The position numbers were made by a program, and so were the translations under genes. Below are positions 8,139 through 16,510 of a DNA stretch of 64,000 nucleotides, piece by piece (position 1 is the stretch's first letter; each line of letters begins with the position of its first letter). A model generated the notes under the pieces. That model was not told where the DNA came from, did not search any database, and saw only the letters and a program-made list of their open reading frames with translations. This DNA comes from Streptomyces aurantiacus (GTDB lineage: Bacteria > Actinomycetota > Actinomycetes > Streptomycetales > Streptomycetaceae), in assembly GCF_001418335.1 (NCBI RefSeq), contig NZ_LIPP01000059.1:18318-82317 (forward strand). The letters are read 5' to 3'.

Positions 8139-8498
8139 GCCGTGAGCTGCAGCATCATTGTTCTTCGTGGGGACCGGCCCTTCATCATCCAACAGCCGGA
8201 AGCCCTCAAGGCGGTGGTTCTCGCACTCGGACGCCGACTGGCTGAACGCTCCGCCCAGTAACGCGAAGTCACCGACGACGAGGAACGATTCGATGCCGCC
8301 CGCGGCCAGGACGACCTGATCGCGGGCGGCCTGCCCCAGACGCCGCCAGTGGTCGACGCCCAACGGCTCCAGGCGGTCGGTGGCCTCGGGCGCCTTGAGG
8401 GCATGCGCCCGCCAACCGGCGTCACCGGCCAGCCACGACGGCACCTCCAACCCGCTGCGACCGGACCCGTGTTCGCCTGCCGAGCCGTGATTCGTCAT
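8127..8498 (-). CDS. Conserved hypothetical protein, translationally coupled
   Basis: 123 residues with no recognised catalytic motif. The middle (GVDHWRRLGQAARDQVVLAAGG, a short loop, then FLVVGDFALLGGAF) is helical and hydrophobic, with SASECENHRL after it. The last ~15 residues look non-conserved. The ATG overlaps the stop of the upstream gene as ATGA, so the two are coupled. Its 3' end overlaps the end of the rightward methyltransferase gene by ~12 bp. Function unknown. Confidence 0.55.
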   Translation of the reverse strand: MTNHGSAGEHGSGRSGLEVPSWLAGDAGWRAHALKAPEATDRLEPLGVDHWRRLGQAARDQVVLAAGGIESFLVVGDFALLGGAFSQSASECENHRLEGFRLLDDEGPVPTKNNDAAAHGSAT

Positions 8499-9002
8499 GC
8501 GTTCTCCTTCGGCTGCTCGGTGCTCAGCGGCCGGCGGTCAACGTCAGCCAGCCGGTCGGCCCACCGGGCCTGGACCAGACGCTGCGGCGCAGCTGCCGCC
8601 GGTGCACCGGCCATGGCGCGCACGGTGGCCAGGCGGGTCTGGAGCAGGTGGTGGGCCGTACGCCAACGGGCTTGTTCTGCGGCATCGGCGGCAGCCTGAT
8701 AGGTGTCGCAGTGCAAGTGCCGGGTGCGCATCTTCACCGCGCGGGCGAGTTGCGCCTCGGTGTCGGCCTGCGGGCTGAGCGCGAAGTACGCCAGAGCGTC
8801 GGCACGGAACCGGTCACGGACCTGCTCGGCCTGCATGCAGCGCGAGGGTGGCGTCGACCGCGCCCTGCTCACCCAGCTGCGCCACCGCGGCCGCGGCCTC
8901 GGCGCGGCCGACGCTTTCGGCCCACCCCATGACGGCGGCGACGTCCTGGCGGTCGTCGACGGCGATGCGGTGCGCGGCCGACAGCAGCGCTCCCTCGCGC
9001 AC
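8495..9002 (-). pseudogene. Hypothetical helical protein with a frameshift
   Basis: The coherent product needs two frames. The first, starting near 9002, gives MREGALLSAAHRIAVDD, then VMGWAESVGRAEAAAAVAQL, and breaks near 8835. The second continues with MQAEQVRDRFRADALAYFAL, then TYQAAADAAEQARWRTAHHL to a stop that overlaps the next gene. Both pieces are Ala-rich, coiled-coil-like and compositionally alike, so one 1-base shift near 8835 is the simple explanation. If the second part is translated alone from the internal ATG it is ~113 residues. Function unknown. A sequencing error cannot be excluded. Confidence 0.45.
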
Positions 9003-9172
9003 CAGGCAGATTCATCGCCCCAGCCCTGCCGTTCAAATCCTGAGCTGGGCAAATGCCGACCACAGTGTCATGCCCAGCTCACAAACAGGCACCAAGCAGA
9101 AGGCCTTGGTGTCGCGTGGTCGTGGTCTGGTCACCGAATCCAGCTCGTCCACTTCTGGGTGTGACTGTCTCG

Positions 9173-9291
9173 CCCATCGGTTCGGGAATGCGGCCGACCG
9201 GCCGGAGCGCCGGCCCCGGTACGCCTCGGACATGAGCGATGCGGAGTGGGCCCTCATGGCGCGTTACTGGATTCGTGATCTCCTCCTCTGA
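9173..9291 (+). pseudogene. IS5-family transposase, N-terminal remnant
   Basis: The frame reads PRYASDMSDAEWALM, matching the opening of IS5/IS1182-type transposases ((R/Y)PSDL(T/S)DAEW.(L/V)). The frame then drifts (ARYWIRDLLL) and stops. About 25 codons are convincing. It lies directly before the AraC gene and may have brought the break between the hypothetical pair and the catabolic island. Confidence 0.5.
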
Positions 9292-9323
9292 TGACCCGCC
9301 AACGCGAGCTATGCTGTCTGCTG

Positions 9324-10100
9324 ATGACTGAGGTTGCGCAACGGGCAGTGTTCTGGACCGACGACTCGCCGGTCTGCGAGCCCATGGCGCACGGTGAGGA
9401 CATCGCCGCGCACTTCCATGACTACGGCCAGCTGAGGTACGCCGCCTCCGGGGCGCTCGTCACGACGACCAAGGTCGGCACCTGGGTGGCGCCGGCGAAC
9501 CGCATCACGTGGGTGCCGCCCTTCTATGTCCACAGCAGTCGCTCCTACGGCGAGACCGATGTCCGCGTGTTCCCGGTTCCGGCAGCGCTGTCCGAGGAAC
9601 TGCCGCCCGAGCCGTCGGTCTTCGTGGCCAGTGCGCTGCTGCGCGAGGCATACCTGGCGATGAGCGGCGAGCACGAGCCTGCCGCCAGTGAGCGGAGCCG
9701 TCTGCTGCTCGCAGTGATCGGCGCGGAGCTGATCCGCGCCCCGCAGGAGCCACTGCGGCTGCCGGAGCCGAGCGATCCTCGCCTCAAGGCCGTCACCGAC
9801 CTGCTGCACGCCGACCCGGCCATGTCGGCGACGCTGGCGGAGCTGGGGCACCGAACCGGTTCGAGCGAACGGACTCTCAGTCGGCTGTTCGGCAGCGACC
9901 TGTCGATGAGCTTCCATCAGTGGCGCACGCTGCTGCGGATCCAGCGAGCGCTGCTCGAACTCTGTGCAGGTACCTCGGTCACCGAGACGGCGATGCGACT
10001 CGGCTGGGCGAACCCCGGCAGTTTCATCAACGCCTTCACCGATCTCGTCGGCCAGACACCCGGTCGTTACCGCTCCACTGCGGGTGCGGCTCACAGCTGA
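9324..10100 (+). CDS. AraC-family transcriptional regulator
   Basis: About 258 residues from the ATG at 9324; an upstream in-frame ATG at 9291 adds a poor leader. The N-terminal cupin sensor has HFHDYGQLRYAASGALVTTT and TWVAPANRITWVPPFYVHS, typical of AraC ligand-binding barrels with paired His. The C-terminal double HTH carries SATLAELGHRTGSSERTLSRLF and TETAMRLGWANPGSFINAF. Encoded just before the CoA-ligase operon on the same strand (93 bp gap), it is the likely local activator. It contains no membrane segment. Effector unknown; an intermediate of the adjacent pathway is plausible. Confidence 0.85.
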   Translation: MTEVAQRAVFWTDDSPVCEPMAHGEDIAAHFHDYGQLRYAASGALVTTTKVGTWVAPANRITWVPPFYVHSSRSYGETDVRVFPVPAALSEELPPEPSVFVASALLREAYLAMSGEHEPAASERSRLLLAVIGAELIRAPQEPLRLPEPSDPRLKAVTDLLHADPAMSATLAELGHRTGSSERTLSRLFGSDLSMSFHQWRTLLRIQRALLELCAGTSVTETAMRLGWANPGSFINAFTDLVGQTPGRYRSTAGAAHS

Positions 10101-10193
10101 GCACCGTCTCCGTCGGCCGCCTGGCGGGTTATCGGAGATTCGGGGCGGAACATCGGTTGCACGCCCACCCGCGCGGCGGACACGCTTTGCGGC

Positions 10194-11789
10194 ATGTCTC
10201 ACCACCTTCCCGGTCATGGCGCCGCGGCTTCGGCAGCCGCCACGACGGCATCTTCCGGAGTCACGCTGGGTGACCTGATCACGCAGGCACTCAGCCGGCA
10301 CAGCTCGTCCGAGGCCTTCGTGGCCGGTGATCGGCGACTGACCTATGCGCACGTCAGGGACCTTCTCTCGCAGTACGTGGCCGCGCTGGCCCGTCGGGGA
10401 GTGGGGCTCGGCGTGGGAGTCACGATGCTCAGTCCGAACCTGCCTGAATCGTGGATCGTCCAGGCCGCGACGTATCTCTTGGGCGGCCGCTTCACCGGGC
10501 TGCAGACCCTGGCCTCGGTCACGGACCACATCACCGTCTGCGCGGACGCGGAGGCCACGGTGCTGGTGGTGACCGCGCCCCTGGAGGAGCATGGACGCCA
10601 GGTCCTCGCCGAGGTCGACTCCCTGCGACACCTGATGGTGATCCCCGCCGCCGGTGGTGCGCCCGAGGGCGAGCCCTCGGCGGTTCGATCGCTCGACCGT
10701 GGTCCGGCGACGGAGACGGATGTCGCCTGGCTGCAGTACACCGGGGGGACGACCGGCAGACCCAAGGGCGTGCTGCAGCCTCATCGGTCGATGGTGCAGA
10801 TGGTCTATGCGCACATGGCCGACTTCGAGCAGCCACACCTCCCGCGGTACCTGGCGGCGGCTCCGCTCACGCACGCGGCCGGGCTGGCCGTCATCCCGGC
10901 ACTGCTGCGTGGCGGCACGGTCGTGATCGAGCAGGGCTTCGAACCCGGCCGGTTCCTCGACGTCATCGAGGCCGAGCACATCAACTGTGTGAGCGGCCTT
11001 CCGACGATGATCTACACCTTGTTGGACCAGGAGCGTCCGGAGACCAGAGACCTCTCCAGCCTTGAGGTCATCTGGTACGCCACCGGACCGATGTCGCCGG
11101 TGCGCCTGGCGGAGGCTCGCGAGCGGATCGGTCCGGTCTTCTCCCAGGTCTACGGGCAGACGGAGTCGGCCGGCATCGGGACGGTCCTGACCAAGGCCGC
11201 ACACGACACCGCGAGCCTTGAGCAACTCGCCTCCTGTGGCCGTCCCGTGGTCGGCAACCGCATCAGGCTCATCGACGACGACGGCCACGACGTCCGTCTG
11301 GGCGAGATGGGCGAGATCGCCATGCAGGGCCGCGGGGTGATGCAGGGCTACAAGGACCTCCCCGACGAGACAGAAGCAGCACTCAAGGGGGGATGGCTCC
11401 ACACCGGAGACCTTGCCCGCCAGGACGCCGAGGGCCTGCTCTACATCGTGGACCGCAAGAAGGACATGATCATCTCGGGTGGTTTCAACATCTACGCCAG
11501 CGAAGTCGAGGCCGCTCTGACAGCGCACCCTTCGGTGGGCGCAGCCGCCGTCATCGGCGTCCCGGACAGCCGCTGGGGCGAGATCGTCACCGCGTTCGTG
11601 GTCCCGCGACCGGGGCGACAGATCGACATTCCCGCGCTCCAGTCCTACGTGAAGCAGGTCAAGGGCTCGATGTACGCGCCCAAGAAGGTCGTGGTCGTGG
11701 ACTCACTCCCCGCCACGCCGGTGGGAAAGGTCGACAAGAAGCGCCTGCGCGCGCCGTTCTGGACCGACTCGCACCGCGATGTCCACTGA
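10194..11789 (+). CDS. Acyl-CoA synthetase (AMP-dependent ligase)
   Basis: 531 residues, class I adenylate-forming ligase that activates a carboxylic acid with ATP and then CoA. The ATP signature LQYTGGTTGRPKGV is near residue 183, an APLTHAAG loop follows, VYGQTESAG is the A5 motif, GWLHTGDLARQDAEG is A7, then DRKKDMIISGGFNIYASEVE is A8, and TPVGKVDKKRLR holds the catalytic Lys of A10. The A5 Tyr-Gly-Gln-Thr-Glu pattern fits medium or aromatic acid ligases rather than acetyl-CoA synthetase. It opens a four-gene run with an amidohydrolase, an SDR and an LLM oxidoreductase, so it probably commits the pathway substrate to a CoA thioester. Substrate not inferable. Confidence 0.9.
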   Translation: MSHHLPGHGAAASAAATTASSGVTLGDLITQALSRHSSSEAFVAGDRRLTYAHVRDLLSQYVAALARRGVGLGVGVTMLSPNLPESWIVQAATYLLGGRFTGLQTLASVTDHITVCADAEATVLVVTAPLEEHGRQVLAEVDSLRHLMVIPAAGGAPEGEPSAVRSLDRGPATETDVAWLQYTGGTTGRPKGVLQPHRSMVQMVYAHMADFEQPHLPRYLAAAPLTHAAGLAVIPALLRGGTVVIEQGFEPGRFLDVIEAEHINCVSGLPTMIYTLLDQERPETRDLSSLEVIWYATGPMSPVRLAEARERIGPVFSQVYGQTESAGIGTVLTKAAHDTASLEQLASCGRPVVGNRIRLIDDDGHDVRLGEMGEIAMQGRGVMQGYKDLPDETEAALKGGWLHTGDLARQDAEGLLYIVDRKKDMIISGGFNIYASEVEAALTAHPSVGAAAVIGVPDSRWGEIVTAFVVPRPGRQIDIPALQSYVKQVKGSMYAPKKVVVVDSLPATPVGKVDKKRLRAPFWTDSHRDVH

Positions 11790-11834
11790 CCATCCCGATG
11801 TCCTTCCCACAGCCATGCACGAAAGGCACTCAGC

Positions 11835-12719
11835 GTGAACGTACCGCCGGCCCGGTTGATCGACTTCCACTCCCACTGGGGCACAGAGCGAGGATGGAAG
11901 GGAAGCCCGTACGAGACCGCCGAGGACCGCGAGGCCCTGCGGGACTACTTCAAGTGGGACATGAGCTTCGTCAGCGACGAGGAGCAGGCCGTCCGGTTCC
12001 GCCGCGCCAACGTCAAGGCGATGCTCGACTTCGCGTTCACCCACACCATGGACGCCGGCGCACTGCGCGACCAGCACGACTACGCCTTCGACCATGCGCG
12101 CAAGCACCCCGACGTCGTACTGGGCAACTGGATCGGCATCGATCCCACACAACCAGCCCATGTCAGGGAATTCGAGCGTTGCCTTGGCGAGGGGACGGGA
12201 CTCGTCGGACTGACGGTCCACTCGTTCACACCGGCCGGGACACCCGACCAGCCGGAGTGGGAGACCTGTCTGAACATGTGCATCGAGGCCAACCGTCCCG
12301 TCCTAATCCATGTCGGCATGTCGGCCACCGGGGCCGGCACCCGCGGAGGCATGGGCATGACCCTGGAGGGCTGCCACCCCCGTTACGTCGACCGCGTCGC
12401 GGCCAAGTATCCCGATCTGAACGTGATCGCGGCTCGGGTGGCGTGGCCCTGGCAGTCGGAGATGATCGCAATCGCACTGCACAAGGCGAACGTGTGGATG
12501 GAGCTCCACGGTTGGTCACCGCGCTACTTCCCCGACGAGCTCAAGCGCGAGATCGGTAAGCGGCTGCGCAAGAAGGTCTTTTTCGGAGCCGACTACCCGA
12601 TGCTCACCCACGAGAGGCTGGTCGAGGAGTGGCGCGAGGAAGGCTTCTCTTCCGACGTCCTTGACGACGTGTTCTCCGGCAACGCCGAGACCTTCCTCAC
12701 CTCGATCGGAGTTCAGTGA
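11835..12719 (+). CDS. Amidohydrolase-2 family metal-dependent hydrolase
   Basis: 294 residues from a GTG. TIM-barrel amidohydrolase of the ACMSD/gamma-resorcylate decarboxylase superfamily: the strand-1 metal motif is LIDFHSHWG (HxH), the strand-5 His is in RPVLIHVGMSA, and the strand-8 Asp is in FFGADYPML. The usual strand-6 His region reads LNVIAARVAWPW, where relatives have a His-containing turn, so one metal ligand may be replaced; alignment is needed. Members cleave C-C or C-N bonds or decarboxylate aromatic or enol substrates. The stop codon overlaps the start of the SDR gene (TGATG), so the two are translationally coupled. Confidence 0.85.
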   Translation: MNVPPARLIDFHSHWGTERGWKGSPYETAEDREALRDYFKWDMSFVSDEEQAVRFRRANVKAMLDFAFTHTMDAGALRDQHDYAFDHARKHPDVVLGNWIGIDPTQPAHVREFERCLGEGTGLVGLTVHSFTPAGTPDQPEWETCLNMCIEANRPVLIHVGMSATGAGTRGGMGMTLEGCHPRYVDRVAAKYPDLNVIAARVAWPWQSEMIAIALHKANVWMELHGWSPRYFPDELKREIGKRLRKKVFFGADYPMLTHERLVEEWREEGFSSDVLDDVFSGNAETFLTSIGVQ

Positions 12720-13525
12720 TGGACCTCGGACTGACCGGCAAGGTCGCCATCGTCGGCGGCGGCAGCGACGGCCTCGGATACGCCATCGCCGATCGTCTTC
12801 TGCAGGAAGGCGCCAATGTCACGATCTTCGCGCGACGCGCGGAGAAGGTCACAGCCGCCGCGCAACGGCTTGCCACGGCATACGGCGAGGAGAAGGTCCT
12901 CGGGCTGGCCGCCGACTGCTCGGCCGACACCGACATCGAGCGCGTCACCGCCTCGACCCTCGAACGGTTCGGTCCAGCCGTTCACGTCCTGGTCACCAAC
13001 GACGGTGGACCGCCGATCCGGCGCATCTCCGAACTCACCGACGAGGTGTGGCTGAAGGCCTTCGAGCGCCACTTCTTCTACGTCGTCAGATCCGTGCGGG
13101 CCACCTTGCCGTACATGACCGCCGAAGGCGGCAGCATCCTCAACGTGGTTTCCGGCGTCGTCGAGCGCCCGGCCGTCGGCATGGCGGCGTCCGTGGGCGT
13201 GTGGTCGGCGGTGATCGGCTACGCCAAAACCCTCGCCCTGGAGGTCGCCGGGCAGGACATCAACGTCAACACTCTGCTGTCCGGATTCTTCGACACCGCC
13301 CTGCTGGGCGGAATGCTGGAACGACAGCCGGAACTGTCCAAAGCCGGCCTCGGGAACGGGGTACCGATGGGACGCATCGGGGAGCCCCGTGAGTTCGCCG
13401 ACCTGGTCGGTGCGCTCGTGTCACCCAACCTGCGCTTCGTCACCGGCGCGGTGATCCCGGTCGACGGTGGCGCCGGCATCGGCATCGGGATCGGCGCGAG
13501 CTTCGCCTCACCGACGGCGAAGTGA
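12719..13525 (+). CDS. Atypical short-chain dehydrogenase/reductase lacking YxxxK
   Basis: 268 residues of classical SDR length. The nucleotide-binding motif is VGGGSDGLGYAIA (first Thr replaced by Gly), and VLVTNDGGPPIRRI replaces the usual NNAG. The active-site Ser is present (NVVSGVV), but the Tyr and Lys that should stand 13 and 17 residues later are Ser and Trp (SVGVW), followed by SAVIGYAKTLALEVA. A group of SDRs annotated as 3-oxoacyl reductases with LSNxxRAAVVGFAKTLA shares this loss, so it may be a family trait rather than decay. It may bind an acyl-CoA or NAD(P) without standard chemistry. The start codon overlaps the amidohydrolase stop. A Gly/Ile tail (GAGIGIGIGA) ends the protein. 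Confidence 0.8.
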   Translation: MDLGLTGKVAIVGGGSDGLGYAIADRLLQEGANVTIFARRAEKVTAAAQRLATAYGEEKVLGLAADCSADTDIERVTASTLERFGPAVHVLVTNDGGPPIRRISELTDEVWLKAFERHFFYVVRSVRATLPYMTAEGGSILNVVSGVVERPAVGMAASVGVWSAVIGYAKTLALEVAGQDINVNTLLSGFFDTALLGGMLERQPELSKAGLGNGVPMGRIGEPREFADLVGALVSPNLRFVTGAVIPVDGGAGIGIGIGASFASPTAK

Positions 13526-13557
13526 GGCACTGCTCATGAAGGGCCACGAAGGGAACC

Positions 13558-14589
13558 ATGAAGATCTCCACGATGCTCACCTACGGCACCGACCCACGCG
13601 AGGCCGCTGACCACATCACTCGACTTGAGGCCGCCGGGCTCGACACGGTCTGGGTCGCCGAGGGGTACGGCTACGACTCGCCGACCCTGATGGGCTACCT
13701 GGCGGCCCGCACCTCAAGTGTGGAGATCGGCGCAGCCATCCTCAACGTCTACTCCCGCACCCCGACCATGCTCGCATCGACCGCGGCCGGCCTCGACAGC
13801 GTGTCCGGCGGTCGCGCCATCATCGGCCTCGGCGCCTCCAACCCGAAGATCGTCGAGGGGTGGCACGGCATGCCCTTCGTACAGTCGACCGGCCGTACCA
13901 AGGAAACCGTCGACATCATCCGCGCGGCCCTGCGGCACGAGGCGGTCGACCACAGCGGCCGCTCCTTCGAGATCCCGCTCCCAGCCGGTCAGGGCACCGG
14001 TCTCGGCGAGCCGCTGAAAATCATGACCAAGCCGCTACGCCCCTCGGTTCCGCTCTACCTCGCCGCGCTGGGACCGAAATCGGTCGAAGGCGCGGCGGAG
14101 TACGCCGACGGCTGGCTGCCTTTCCTGTACTCCCCCGAAGGCGCCGCCGGGGTATGGGGCGACGCGCTTGCCGCGGGAACCGCGAAGCGCTCCGAGCACC
14201 TCGCGCCCCTGGAGGTCGTCGCCGGTGGCATCGTCGCTGTCGGCGAGGACGTGAAGGAGATACTCGACCTCGCGCGGCCGGTGCTCGCGCTCTACATCGG
14301 AGGCATGGGCGCCCGCGGCAAGAACTTCTTCAACGACCTCGTCCGACGCTACGGCTACGAAGCCGAGGCCAAGGAGATCCAGGACCTCTATCTCGACGGC
14401 AAGAAGAAGGAAGCCGAAGCCAAGGTCCCATTCGAACTCCTCGAACAGATCAACCTCGTCGGCCCGGCCTCCTACGTCCGGGAACGGATCGAAGCCTTCC
14501 GCGAGTCCGGCGTCACCAATCTCCAGGTGACCCCGACCGGCGACGACCCCGCCGGACTCGTGCGCCGACTCAAAGAGTGGGTGGCCTGA
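13558..14589 (+). CDS. LLM-class flavin/F420-dependent oxidoreductase
   Basis: 343 residues of the luciferase-like TIM-barrel superfamily. LEAAGLDTVWVAEGYGYDS at strand 2, IGAAILNVYSRTPTMLA around the cis-peptide and phosphate-binding turn, GRAIIGLGASNP, and VPLYLAALGPKSVEGAAEYADGW closing the barrel are all typical of F420-dependent members (MER, ADF, TIGR03564-like). The C-terminus has the helical insertion with LVGPASYVRERIEAF. It probably oxidises or reduces an intermediate using F420 or FMN. It follows the SDR with ~30 bp spacing, the last gene of the run; there is no gene on this strand before the opposing SDR. Confidence 0.88.
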   Translation: MKISTMLTYGTDPREAADHITRLEAAGLDTVWVAEGYGYDSPTLMGYLAARTSSVEIGAAILNVYSRTPTMLASTAAGLDSVSGGRAIIGLGASNPKIVEGWHGMPFVQSTGRTKETVDIIRAALRHEAVDHSGRSFEIPLPAGQGTGLGEPLKIMTKPLRPSVPLYLAALGPKSVEGAAEYADGWLPFLYSPEGAAGVWGDALAAGTAKRSEHLAPLEVVAGGIVAVGEDVKEILDLARPVLALYIGGMGARGKNFFNDLVRRYGYEAEAKEIQDLYLDGKKKEAEAKVPFELLEQINLVGPASYVRERIEAFRESGVTNLQVTPTGDDPAGLVRRLKEWVA

Positions 14590-14867
14590 CTTCCGCTTCT
14601 GCCCGGGCAACACCCCTTGCAGCGCTCGACGGTCAATGGCCCCGAGGTGGTGGACTCCCGGCCTCGGGATCGCTGAAGCGACTCCGCTGCCACCTGGACG
14701 TGCGTCAGCACCTCGCCTCGTGGCGTCGTACCAGTGAACGGCCGGCAGAGTTCGACGGTGCACCGACCTGCCGTGTTCGGGGCTGCGGCCCGTCGTCGAC
14801 GGGGTCGCCCCCGTTGCCGGCCCTGATCCACCACCGAGGTGAGGGGAGAATCTCGGTCCACGCCGCG
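14590..14867. other. Convergent intergenic region
   Basis: About 280 bp between the ends of two converging genes. No ORF with coding character is seen, and no strong stem-loop was found by eye. Confidence 0.4.
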
Positions 14868-15608
14868 TCAGAGGCTCTGGCCGCCGGACACGTCGATGAT
14901 CGATCCGGTCGCCCACTGGAAGGCGTCGGAGAGGACGGCCGGGACCACCGCGGTGATGTCGTCGGTCGTGGCGATCCGGCCCTGGGCAATCGTGTCGGCG
15001 GCGAGCTTCTGCACGTCCGGCGAGCGCATGATGCCTCCGCCGAAGTCGGTCACGACCGCGCCGCCCATGAGGGTGTTGACCCGGATGGACCGTTCGGCGA
15101 GTTCGACGGCCTGGTAGCGGGTCAGGACCTCGATCGCGCCCTTGGTGGCGGCATAGGCGGACATCCCGGGTACGACACCCCGGGTGAGAGCGGTCGACAC
15201 ATTGAGCACGCGGCCGCCCTCGTTGATCAGGGGCAGCAGCGCCTGAGTGAGGAAGAACGGTGCCTTGAGATTGATCCGGACCAGCTCGTCGAACTGGTCG
15301 GGCGTGGTCACCGCGTACGGCGCGTAGGTGCCGATGCCGGCGTTGTTGACCAGGTAGTCGAAGGTCTCCACGCCGAACCGTTCCCGCAGCGTGCTCCGCA
15401 CGACGGTGACGAACTCCGGGAACGTGTCGGTCCGGGTGACGTCGAGCCGACAGAAGGCGAGGTCCGGCCCGGTCGCCTCGGTGGCTGCGCGCTCACTGGT
15501 GAGATAGGTGCCGAGCACCGCGACCCCCGAGCGCGTCAGGTGTTGCGCCATGCCCAGGCCCAGCCCGCGCCCGGCCCCGGTGACCAGGGCGATTTTCCGG
15601 TCCGTCAT
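14868..15608 (-). CDS. SDR-family NAD(P)-dependent oxidoreductase
   Basis: Start placed at ATG 15608 because the next residues begin the conserved core (DRKIALVTGAGRGLGLGMA); the frame upstream to 15707 crosses an operator. 246 residues, classical SDR: TGAGRGLG for NAD(P), YLVNNAGIGTYA, the catalytic Ser in LNVSTALT and SAYAATKGA for Tyr/Lys, and VRVNTLMGGAVVTDF after beta-6. ITAVVPAVLSDAFQWATGS and IIDVSGG complete it. The IclR gene lies upstream on the same strand, with a perfect palindrome between them, so repression or induction by that regulator is likely. It faces the neighbouring LLM gene, hence a related pathway is plausible but not proved. Confidence 0.88.
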   Translation of the reverse strand: MTDRKIALVTGAGRGLGLGMAQHLTRSGVAVLGTYLTSERAATEATGPDLAFCRLDVTRTDTFPEFVTVVRSTLRERFGVETFDYLVNNAGIGTYAPYAVTTPDQFDELVRINLKAPFFLTQALLPLINEGGRVLNVSTALTRGVVPGMSAYAATKGAIEVLTRYQAVELAERSIRVNTLMGGAVVTDFGGGIMRSPDVQKLAADTIAQGRIATTDDITAVVPAVLSDAFQWATGSIIDVSGGQSL

Positions 15609-15675
15609 GAGTGTCCTTCCATCGGTGGGATCGATCCCCGCCACGATGGAGGAAGCGCCCCGCCCGGGGCGAGGC

Positions 15676-15696
15676 GTTGTCCGCTGAACGGACAAC
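15676..15696. promoter_or_regulatory. Perfect palindrome, candidate IclR operator
   Basis: GTTGTCCG-CTGAA-CGGACAAC: 8-bp arms with no mismatch. It lies between the IclR gene end and the SDR start codon, ~67 bp before the latter, where an operator is expected. Confidence 0.65.
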
Positions 15697-15703
15697 CACC
15701 GGA

Positions 15704-16357
15704 TCACAGCCCGGAGAGCCTGCGTTCCAGTGCGGCGGCGGCCCGGTGGACGGACGCCGCGAGTCTGTCCGCGGGCCGCTGCGCCGCGGTCGCGATCTGC
15801 AACGACGCCCGGCGCCCACCGGGCAGGCCGACCGGCACGGCGTAGCAGGTCAGCCCCACGAACACGTCCTGGTCGTCGACCGCGGCTCCGAACGGCCGCC
15901 GCCGCGCCGCCGGCATCGCACTGGGGGTCAGAACCATCGCGGCGGCCGTCGACGCGGGCATCCGCGCGCCGCTACGTGCGTCGATCGGCAGCGTGTCCCG
16001 GCCCGGGACCATCTCCAGCGCGACGAACGAGCCGTCCGACGGTACGACCAGGGACACCGCGGCGCCCGTCTCTTCGCGCAGACGCTGGATGACCTTCGAG
16101 GCGGTCTCCCGCAGACCGGCCAGCGGCTCGACCTGCCGCGCGAGGCCCAGCAGCGACGCCGACAGGGCCCAATGACCGTCAGCCCACTCCACCGCGCCGG
16201 ATCGGCGCAGCTGGCCCAGCAGCCGGTGCACCGTCGGACGAGGCAGCCCTGTCAACTGGGCGAGACGCGCCACCTGATGCTTCCGGCCGGCTTCGGGCAG
16301 AGCCCGCAGCACCCGGAAGGCACCGTCGACGACACCGCGCGGTTCCCGCTCGGCCAT
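15704..16357 (-). CDS. IclR-family transcriptional regulator
   Basis: About 217 residues from the ATG at 16357, after which the winged HTH begins (GAFRVLRALPEAGRKHQVARL, then GLPRPTVHRLLGQLRRSGAV). The effector domain has VSLVVPSDGSFVALEMVPGR and GLTCYAVPVGLPGGRRASLQIA, as in IclR/KdgR ligand cups. The C-terminus is short compared with typical 250-residue members, so some dimer contacts may be absent. It sits upstream of an SDR gene on the same strand with a perfect palindrome between them, consistent with control of that gene and perhaps of the converging catabolic run. Confidence 0.85.
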   Translation of the reverse strand: MAEREPRGVVDGAFRVLRALPEAGRKHQVARLAQLTGLPRPTVHRLLGQLRRSGAVEWADGHWALSASLLGLARQVEPLAGLRETASKVIQRLREETGAAVSLVVPSDGSFVALEMVPGRDTLPIDARSGARMPASTAAAMVLTPSAMPAARRRPFGAAVDDQDVFVGLTCYAVPVGLPGGRRASLQIATAAQRPADRLAASVHRAAAALERRLSGL

Positions 16358-16510
16358 CACACCCCGCTTCCACCACAACCACGGACCGGGACAAGGGTAT
16401 GCGTCGTGACCCGGCCCGCCTGCTCATGGAACAGACGTGGGAACTCCCATGGACGGCTGACTGATCGTGTGGGAAGCGGGTCGGCTCGCCCCCGAGCGCG
16501 TGCCCTACGG

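Noticed and set aside
9309..11528. 739-codon leftward open frame
   Set aside because: Antisense to the AraC and acyl-CoA ligase genes, whose motifs are clear; composition is shadow-like.
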